Under the pieces are notes generated by a model. That model made no database searches, had not been told where the DNA came from, and saw only the letters and a program-made list of their open reading frames with translations. Below are positions 57,449 through 64,000 of a stretch of 64,000 nucleotides of DNA, piece by piece (position 1 is the first letter of the stretch; each line of letters begins with the position of its first letter). Source of the stretch: Tachypleus tridentatus (Eukaryota; Arthropoda; Merostomata; Xiphosura; Limulidae); NCBI RefSeq assembly GCF_004210375.1, contig NC_134834.1, positions 9,856,922 to 9,920,921 on the forward strand. The letters are read 5' to 3'. Both the position numbers and the translations under genes were made by a program.

Positions 57449-57944
57449 CTAGTGGGGAATATGTGAATTAAAGAATTCCCTGTAGTAGTCAAGTATCTCA
57501 GCACTGGTTAGTTAGTACATGTGCTATAATTTACTTTTGTAACACTGTCTATTTTTACAATTATATTTTTAGGCATGAAAAAATTATCTTCTAATAAGTA
57601 AACAAAATGTTCACGATTTTTCTAGTAAGAGAATTAAACTGAAATAAATATGTTTTTATATTAGTATCACAATGAATTGAATGTTCGTTCTGTGTGTATC
57701 ATTCTTCTTTATATATTTTTAATTACAATATATTTCTTAAAATTAAAATAATTATTACACATATTTTTTAAAGGTTTTGGCAAAAGCAAACCTTAATTGT
57801 TTTAACTTTCATAGTTATAGAACTTTATCAGTCCATTTGAAAAAACAATTAGAACTAATAATGTAACTTGGAAACATTATTAAACATTATTATATTTTCA
57901 TTATTTAATTTAAAAAAAAACTCTTTGCTTAATGTTTTGAATGT
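57449..57944. other. AT-rich intron
   Basis: About 500 bp upstream of the IIIS6 exon acceptor; nothing recognised. Confidence 0.5.
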
Positions 57945-58203
57945 TTGAATTTCGCGCAAAGCTACTCGAGAGCTATCTGCGCTAGCCGTCCCTGATTTAG
58001 CAGTGTAAGACAAGAGGGAAGGCAACTAGACATCACCACCCACCGCCAACTGTTGGGCTACTCTTTTACCAACGAATAATGGGATTGACCGTCACATTAT
58101 AACGGCTGAAAGGGCGAGAATGTTTGGTGCGACCGAGATTCGAACCCGCGACCCTCAGATGACGACTCGAACGCCTTAACACGCTTGGCCATGCCGGGCC
58201 AAT
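57945..58203 (-). mobile_element. SINE-A copy
   Basis: Plus-strand GAATTTCGCGCAAAGCTACT, GCGCTAGCCGTCCCTGATTT ... CCGAGATTCGAACCCGCGAC ... GGCCATGCCGGGCC. Minus-strand element; the B box GGTTCGAATC is intact. A short piece (CCCCCACGG) is missing from the body. Confidence 0.93.
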
Positions 58204-58348
58204 TTGCTTAATTATAATTATGTAAAACTGCAAACTAAATATTTATTAGATTGCTAACCTTAAAAGATGGTTTAATTTATGTAGCGAGTTATAAGTAACT
58301 AAGATAATCCATTTTGTACCAAATATTGAAACAAGTGTCTCAACTTAC

Positions 58349-58492
58349 GCAGGCCAGCCTTCTCCAGTGGAAACTGTAAAAAGAGTTAACATGGCGGACA
58401 TTACGTCATCATAATGAAACGGCCGTTTTTCCCACAGTCGTTTCTGAACTTCAGGTGGCTTTCCACTTTGTGGAAACACGAAGTATTCTCCT
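58349..58492 (-). CDS. cac: Cav2 exon: domain III pore loop
   Basis: This 144 nt exon lies between acceptor TTATTTAG and donor GTAAGT. It encodes an extracellular turret (GEYFVFPQSGKPPEVQ), then FHYDDVMSAMLTLFTVSTGE and GWP. TGEGWP contains the domain III selectivity-filter glutamate of the EEEE locus that defines calcium selectivity. The single leading base and two trailing bases fit both neighbours. The frame is intact. Confidence 0.95.
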
Positions 58493-58870
58493 CTAAATAA
58501 AACATAAGATTCCTGTTTTATTAAGATATATCGTGAAAAAATAAAATATGGAATTTTCGCTTTTTAAAAACACTCCAATTTTTACTTTCGTTTCGTAAGT
58601 GAAAACTGGTGACTTGTAAACATTGGTTGCGTCTCCAGTGTAATTTACTGTTGTTACTGGCAATGTATAGAACATTCAATTTTATTTAGTTTTATTCATT
58701 AAAAACTTCAAAGGGATTTTCAAAGCGATTAATTTGCAACATTTATATACATTTAATGGATTACATTCCATCTTGAAAACCGTAAATATAATTCACAAAA
58801 TAAGTTATGATAAGATGTTTTGAGCTTAAATTTCTGTTCTGTTATTTGTAGCATTTGGAACACCACTTAC
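58493..58870. other. intron between pore-loop and IIIS5 exons
   Basis: AT-rich, 378 bp; nothing recognised besides splice sites. Confidence 0.6.
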
Positions 58871-59030
58871 TCGCATTCAGATTTGGTGAGTTTTGATTGG
58901 TCATTACAGAAGAAAAACCTGCCGTTAAAGAGCTGAACTGCTATCACAGCAAAGATGAATTGGAAGAGGATGTACACAATGAGGATGTTGAACACGTTTT
59001 AAGTGACGTCACTACGCAATCAAACACCGC
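58871..59030 (-). CDS. cac: Cav2 exon: IIIS5, with a one-base deletion
   Basis: After acceptor CTTCCAG the exon reads [11 protein letters not shown], which is the expected S4-S5 linker. The frame then shifts at an A-run (plus-strand TTTT, 58997-59000). One more A would give the conserved [16 protein letters not shown] helix, and that reading stays open to the donor GTAAGT, ending near [11 protein letters not shown]. The exon is 160 nt where 161 would fit both neighbouring phases. The downstream codons are fully conserved, so the defect is a single-base event: either a sequencing error or a very young mutation. Confidence 0.9.
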
Positions 59031-60056
59031 CTGGAAGTTAGAAACAGGTATAACCATATCCAGTCTAGGCCTAATGTATACCGATGTAACTAGATATATA
59101 CCAACTTGAAAGATATATGTATAGTCTATACATTCCTCCAGCACGTGGATATCTCCTACGTAATATCCACTATCACGTAATTAATACACACAGACAGACA
59201 AACAAGGAAACAAACGTACTTCACCGAAGGAAGCGACTTACAGAGATAAAACAATATAAAATATCTTTGTTACTGCTAATAAATTTAAAGTAAATAAACA
59301 AAAACACACACATGTAAGACCGTAAAATACCTGTTTCGAATTACCCAGAATTCCCTTCAGTTTCTATGACAAACTCTCTGACAAGAACTACTTAAAGACT
59401 AAATAACTATATATAGTTGAAACTACCTATAGGAGTTAAACCGTTTAATATTTAATGTCTTGATAAAATGTCTTATTCTCTTCACAGGAATATCAAAATT
59501 GAAATATCTGGGAAAACAGTTCTTCTCAAATATCGTATTTCTCCATATTACACTTGCCAACACGACTGTTGACAAATCACGTGCTTATTTTTGTCTCACG
59601 TGAGATTTGTTTAAATTTATTCTCAAACGTAAATATCCTGTTCTGCTTACAACAAACACAAGATGGCACAGAAATAACATTATATGATTTACAACTATAT
59701 GTACTGTTCAATATTTTTTCCCCAGTAGGACCTGTAATACATTTAGTGTACGTGATATAAGCTTTCCCTGAATATAAACACTTGGTTTATTACTGGGGGA
59801 AAATATTAGTATCACATTGCTTTACTTTGTGTCTACAATTTAAATTAGCGTATAAACTTAACGGTTGTCTTCGAGATAATACAATTTGTTTATTTTTAAA
59901 GCCTTATCTCAAATCCCCATACATATCTATACACATATTCTATTGAAAGATATCTCTGTCTCCCAAATACGACTACTGGGGCTTTCATGTCTTGTGATGA
60001 ACATTGATAAAGCCTAAACAAGTTAAAAAGCACGTTTTAATAAGTAAGCTTGTTAC
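59031..60056. other. intron between IIIS5 and IIIS4 exons
   Basis: About 1.0 kb, AT-rich; nothing recognised. Confidence 0.55.
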
Positions 60057-60156
60057 CTTTAGTTTCGGTACCCTTTTTATGGTTTTCAAAGGCCTGAGAA
60101 CACGAAGCACTCTCATAGATTTTATAGTACTCAGATTCTGTCCTGTACTGCTCCCT
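60057..60156 (-). CDS. cac: Cav2 exon: IIIS4 voltage sensor
   Basis: This 100 nt exon encodes [20 protein letters not shown] and then [13 protein letters not shown]. The regularly spaced Arg/Lys every third residue (K, R, R, R, K, K, R) is the S4 gating-charge ladder of domain III. The borders are CACTAG acceptor and GTAACA donor. One leading base completes an Ala codon with the previous exon, and the exon ends in phase 0. The frame is intact. Confidence 0.95.
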
Positions 60157-60482
60157 CTAGTGACGAATATTGTTAAAAAATCAAAGCAAACCATAAATCA
60201 TTTAAAAGTTGAAATAAATAAATTCGAAAACGAACAGAAATCGAATACAATATTTAAAAAAAAACACAATTAGATAGTAGAAAATAATTATCTATTAATG
60301 TAGAAATAACATTGTCTTAAAATATTGTGACAAAATAAGTTTAAATTGTATGTTTTTAAACTATTTTATTTGGCAAAAATTATCTATATAAGCCTAACGT
60401 TTTTTTAATATAAGACTTTTTAGTTTTCTATAACTAGGTGTCACTGCAAGAGAAACATTTAAACATTGTAAATAATACGTAC

Positions 60483-60589
60483 GCATAAACAAAAGCAACA
60501 AGAGCACAGATCACAACAATGGCGTCTAAAATGTTCCACAAATCTCGACAATAAGAACCCGGATGAAAAGCGACACCTTGATCTATTAC
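60483..60589 (-). CDS. cac: Cav2 exon: end of IIIS2 to IIIS3
   Basis: This 107 nt exon follows acceptor TTTTGCAG and ends at donor GTACGT. It encodes VIDQGVAFHPGSYCRDLWNI, then LDAIVVICALVAFVY, the S2-S3 loop and the IIIS3 helix. RDLWNILD is a Cav signature and its Asp faces the voltage sensor in this family. It starts in phase 0 and ends with two bases of a split codon. A near-identical inverted partial copy of this exon's 5' part and upstream intron is at 63870-64000. Confidence 0.94.
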
Positions 60590-60867
60590 CTGCAAAAGCA
60601 GACATTATAAAATTTATTTATCCAGTCCTCGATCTCAGAGTAGATCTCTTGAAGATAATATAAAAACTGAATAAAACTAAGCCTTTTTACTGTTTTGATA
60701 CAGTTCCATAGTAGTAACTTTTCGTACATAAAATTTTCTGTCAAAATATGAGAAACTGAAATCAAATGCTATTCATTCAGGGATGAATCATCGATTCCGA
60801 CTATTTATTAGGCTTAGGATGTTTGTTTATCAGCTGACTGGAATAAAGTTACAGAAATGGATATTTA

Positions 60868-60950
60868 AGCTGAGTAAATGCAGGATTTAAACCCCAAGTT
60901 TTAACGTTACGAGCATTCAAGTTTACCGTTGAACCATTCCAGGTCTGGTG
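60868..60950 (-). mobile_element. SINE-B remnant
   Basis: On the minus strand a tRNA-like head (TGGTTCAACGGTAAACTTGA) and a B box GGTTTAAATCC are spaced as in SINE-B; the body is worn. Confidence 0.5.
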
Positions 60951-61032
60951 AGAAAAAAAACTTTGGTAAACGAGAAACAATGAACCAGTTTAGTTTAATA
61001 ATCATTACAATTATTAGATTAACTCGGGCTTC

Positions 61033-61310
61033 TTGTTTGTTTGTTTTGGAAATTCACGCAAAGCTACACGAGAGCTATCTGCACTAGCCGTCCCTAACTT
61101 CGCAGTATAAGACTAGAGGGAAGGCAGCTAGTCATAACCACCCACTGCCAACTCTTGGGCTACTCTTTTACCAACGAATAGTGGGATTGAGCGTCACATA
61201 ATATGCCCACACGGTTGAAAAGGCGAGCATGTTTGATGCCACTGGGATTCGAACCCGCGACCCTCAGATTGCGAGTCGAACGCCTTAACCCACCAGGCCA
61301 TGCCGGAGCC
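61033..61310 (-). mobile_element. SINE-A copy
   Basis: Full-length minus-strand copy: tail TTGTTTGTTTTGGAAATTCA on the left, then CTATCTGCACTAGCCGTCCC ... CACTGGGATTCGAACCCGCG ... CCATGCCGGAGCC. It lies in the intron between the IIIS1-S2 and IIIS3 exons, about 130 bp from the former's donor. Confidence 0.94.
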
Positions 61311-61441
61311 AACTCGCGCTTCATTACTATTACTATTTTGTAGTGTTGTTTTAAACTGAATATTAAATATTCCTATGCACGTTTCTTTAATAATAAATAA
61401 TGTAGGTCTAATTTTTGTAGTATGTTTAGACAAGTGACAAC

Positions 61442-61633
61442 CTTTAACAACATTTCCACAGTAAAAAAACTCCAGTAAAAACATAGTCAAAATAGTTCAA
61501 GAATTGGTTCTTTTGAGAGTTCTCATCTACTGGATCTTCTGCAGCTAAGGCGATACTACTGAGCGAGATGACAATCATAATAAATAGATCGAAATAACGA
61601 AGGTTCACTATGTAGTGGGCGGAGCGTCGGATC
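61442..61633 (-). CDS. cac: Cav2 exon: IIIS1-IIIS2, with a frame error in a T-run
   Basis: The exon reads [20 protein letters not shown] (IIIS1), then [11 protein letters not shown], the conserved S1-S2 loop, then [13 protein letters not shown], the start of IIIS2. After GVF the frame breaks in a run of seven T (plus-strand A-run 61463-61469). Family conservation expects TVEMLLK next, and those codons are present in another frame up to donor AAG|GTTGTC. Length is 192 nt, where a frame-preserving exon would be 190 (or 193 with one extra Phe). The acceptor is TTTTTTAG. The donor GTTGTC is weak but gives the correct phase for the next exon (K|VID). Confidence 0.88.
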
Positions 61634-61785
61634 CTAAAAAAGAAAAACAAATTATTATTGTTTCCATAATGCGTGCTAATAATCAGTTAATAATACTAAC
61701 AACGTTTTATTTATTATATTTGCTGCTAAGAATCGTTTCGTAGTTTCAAATAATAGCGCTAGGTGGGCAAATGATGTTTTAACCT

Positions 61786-62046
61786 TTGTTTGTTTTTTTG
61801 GAATTTCGCGCAAAGCTAGACAAGGGCTACCTGCGCTAGCCGTCCCTAATTTAACAGCGTAAGACTAGAAGGAAGGCAGCTAGTCATAACCACCCACTGT
61901 CAACTCTTGGGCTACTCTTTTACCAACGAATAGTTGAATTAACCGTCCCATGGAATAAAGAGCAAGAATGTTTGGTAGGACGGGGATTCGAACCTGCAAC
62001 CCTCAGATTGCAAGTCAAGAAGCCTAACCACCTAAACATGCTGGAT
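61786..62046 (-). mobile_element. SINE-A copy, moderately diverged
   Basis: Tail TTGTTTGTTTTTTTGGAATT, then CTACCTGCGCTAGCCGTCCC ... GGGGATTCGAACCTGCAACC ... near CTAAACATGCTGG. Minus-strand element; the head region has several changes. Confidence 0.9.
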
Positions 62047-63192
62047 CTTTCTTACAGCAGTCTCATAAAGACCATTCCCGGCATTTCTTGGTTTTTGTTG
62101 ATATATATATATATATATTATAGGTTTTCTTTCATTTAGTCAGGATGGCAGCATTTTCTTTGGCTGGATTAATGGCTAAGGCTTCTCTCGCATATTTATC
62201 ATTATTATTTCTAACCTTATCTCTATTCTTACGGTAATGCTCTTTTAAATGGGATGAAGACTTTTCAAAGTTATCAACATAATGTTTTCTTTCTTTCTTT
62301 CGTTCTGTTTCTTTGACAGACATAATTTATTTAAAAAAAATCGCCCTGTTTTAATTGCGACCTTAGATGTCAATAAGTCACACATAGTTTGAAAACTATT
62401 GTTCTTGCTTTCAGCTTACAGTGTTTGAGCAAATCCATGTCAGATTTTGGCAGTGCTAATGACTACTATGATGGAATTTTATTGTTCAATAAAGAATCCT
62501 TGAACCAGATTTATAGAACCGAAAACTTTGATTTCAAAAGTTAAATTATAGTTAATCAACATCTAGAGAATCTACTTAGTTATTGTTTTTTTACTTAGCT
62601 AATACAACTACAAGCTGATCACATAGCATGTGCGCATAAGGAATCGTGTACCCGCTCGTGATATTTGGATTGGTTGTTTCTGGCAACTCACAGAACACGT
62701 TCGTAGTCATAGAATATGGCTACTAATGTTATTTGCAGAGTGCTAATGGTATTGTAAAATACTTGTTGTTATTATCAAGTTTATAAGTAAAACTAAGGAA
62801 AAAGTATTTGGCCAAGGTAACGTAATTCAACCATTTGTATATAACTTTGTATAAGATAAAGGCAGAAGAGAGCTATGCCTTTTCAACAACGTCAGTCATA
62901 CAGACAAAGCTGTGATTTTTACTATATCCACTTTATCAAGTGTCTTGCTATTCTACAGTTACTTTATTAATTACCAGTGTGTATAAAGCTTGTTTCACGT
63001 GCTGTTTGTAGTGACTTTAAGATTCTATATCCGTTTTGAACATCTGGCCCATTTCTACATCTGTACTTACGGCACTTAAAACTGTCCATACGTGTCAAAA
63101 CTTCGTAAATACAGAGCTGATGAAAACAGAGACAAATGTTTGTTTCACAAACACTTTGTTTATAACTGTTTTTTTTTTTTCTCTTTACTTAC
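62047..63192. other. intron upstream of the IIIS1-S2 exon
   Basis: About 1.1 kb with a (TA)n run at about 62100-62118. A lysine/glutamate-rich frame of 63 codons (minus, 62132-62323; MSVKETERKKERKHYVDNFE) has no family I recognise and could be a transposon scrap. Confidence 0.45.
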
Positions 63193-63304
63193 GGATTCGT
63201 GGATGATAGGATGAACATTGAGGAGTATGGCAACATGGGTTTGGGTCCCGTGATATCATCATCCTTCATCTTTTCTTCTTCATCTGGACCGTTGTATTCA
63301 TCTT
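63193..63304 (-). CDS. cac: Cav2 exon: end of II-III linker, entry to IIIS1
   Basis: This 112 nt exon lies between acceptor TTTTCTAG and donor GTAAGT. It reads an acidic stretch (DEYNGPDEEEKMKDDD) and then PKPMLPYSSMFILSSTN, the conserved lead into IIIS1 of Cav2 channels. It begins with two bases of a split codon and ends with two (CC), which the next exon completes as Pro. The acidic run belongs to the cytoplasmic II-III linker. No frame problem is seen. It is the most 5' exon visible; the next upstream exon must lie beyond the 500-N gap at 63370. Confidence 0.93.
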
Positions 63305-63369
63305 CTAGAAAAGGTTACAATAGTGGTCAACTTACCAACACCAAGTAAACAAGTTCACAATATCTAACT

Positions 63370-63869
63370 NNNNNNNNNNNNNNNNNNNNNNNNNNNNNNN
63401 NNNNNNNNNNNNNNNNNNNNNNNNNNNNNNNNNNNNNNNNNNNNNNNNNNNNNNNNNNNNNNNNNNNNNNNNNNNNNNNNNNNNNNNNNNNNNNNNNNNN
63501 NNNNNNNNNNNNNNNNNNNNNNNNNNNNNNNNNNNNNNNNNNNNNNNNNNNNNNNNNNNNNNNNNNNNNNNNNNNNNNNNNNNNNNNNNNNNNNNNNNNN
63601 NNNNNNNNNNNNNNNNNNNNNNNNNNNNNNNNNNNNNNNNNNNNNNNNNNNNNNNNNNNNNNNNNNNNNNNNNNNNNNNNNNNNNNNNNNNNNNNNNNNN
63701 NNNNNNNNNNNNNNNNNNNNNNNNNNNNNNNNNNNNNNNNNNNNNNNNNNNNNNNNNNNNNNNNNNNNNNNNNNNNNNNNNNNNNNNNNNNNNNNNNNNN
63801 NNNNNNNNNNNNNNNNNNNNNNNNNNNNNNNNNNNNNNNNNNNNNNNNNNNNNNNNNNNNNNNNNNNNN
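63370..63869. other. assembly gap (500 N)
   Basis: Exactly 500 N. It separates the upstream intron of the pre-IIIS1 exon from an inverted copy of downstream sequence, so the join is not to be trusted. Confidence 0.99.
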
Positions 63870-64000
63870 TTTTTATATTATCTTCAAGAGATCTACTCTG
63901 AGATCGAGGACTGGATAAATAAATTTTATAATGTCTGCTTTTGCAGTAATAGATCAAGGTGTCGCTTTTCATCCGGGTTCTTATTGTCGAGATTTGTGGA
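63870..64000 (+). repeat. inverted partial copy of the IIIS3 exon and its 5' intron
   Basis: These 131 bases are the reverse complement of 60535-60666 (132 bases), with one difference that I see: the acceptor reads GCAG|TAATAG here and GCAG|GTAATAG in the other copy, a one-G loss. The copy contains intron sequence, polypyrimidine tract, acceptor and about 54 nt of coding sequence, on the opposite strand to the main gene. It follows directly after a gap of exactly 500 N and runs off the window edge. It is either an inverted duplication or a misplaced haplotype contig. Confidence 0.95.

Larger units (their letters stand above)
30156..63304 (-). other. cac: Cav2-type voltage-gated calcium channel alpha-1 gene (partial locus)
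   Basis: Twelve exons on the minus strand together encode a pore-forming calcium channel alpha-1 subunit from the start of domain III to IVS5. Cav2 channels mediate presynaptic calcium entry in neurons; arthropods typically have one (cacophony in flies). Assignment to Cav2 rather than Cav1 rests on the IIIS6 exon, whose [19 protein letters not shown] stretch is the Cav2 form, and on PMLPYSSMFILSSTNP before IIIS1. Introns range from 276 bp to 19.2 kb. The gene continues beyond the right edge (domains I-II). The part after IVS5 is not found in the window. Frame errors in four exons mean it could be a damaged paralogue or an error-bearing assembly. Confidence 0.93.

Overview
This window is eukaryotic: AT-rich, intron-dominated and packed with repeats. 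The only host gene I can support is a voltage-gated calcium channel alpha-1 subunit of the Cav2 type (cacophony/CACNA1A-B-E class) on the minus strand. Two families of tRNA-derived SINEs, Tc1/mariner transposons, a Penelope-like element and the invertebrate-type channel point to an arthropod, most likely a chelicerate. The SINE sequences resemble ones I associate with horseshoe crabs. The species call is inference.

Gene layout. Twelve exons run right to left from 63304 to 30156. They encode domain III from just before IIIS1 through IIIS6, the III-IV linker, and domain IV from S1 to S5. All have canonical GT/AG borders, and the phases chain correctly except at one junction. The N-terminal half lies beyond the right edge. 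The pore loop of domain IV, IVS6 and the C-terminus are not seen. Four exons carry small reading-frame errors, three of them at homopolymer runs, so either this assembly has homopolymer errors or this is a decaying paralogue. The last 131 bases, past a 500-N gap, are an inverted near-copy of the IIIS3 exon acceptor region.

Repeat layout. About 29 kb (roughly 46%) of the window is tandem array: fourteen unrelated minisatellites with units of about 26 to 93 bp. The largest are an 8.9 kb GC-rich array of about 28 bp units (19800-28727, ending in a 500-N gap), a 5.9 kb array of 56 bp units (42472-48379) and a 2.7 kb array of 48 bp units (12563-15285). Many long open frames in these arrays are by-products of units divisible by three.

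Mobile DNA. The 19.2 kb intron between the IVS3 and IVS2 exons holds a TE nest at 34241-39600. It contains an internally deleted mariner, a nearly intact Tc1 (DD34E) with a single in-frame TAG, and a second Tc1-like element. That second element is itself interrupted by a SINE and by a 5'-truncated Penelope-like element carrying a GIY-YIG domain and a hammerhead ribozyme. A second hammerhead core lies alone at about 52.0 kb. A TIR element occurs twice (52211 and 56787), and the second copy ends about ten bases from the IIIS6 exon donor.

The left 30 kb contains no recognisable coding exon. It is arrays, SINE remnants and AT-rich unique DNA, and could be 3' intron or flank of the channel gene.
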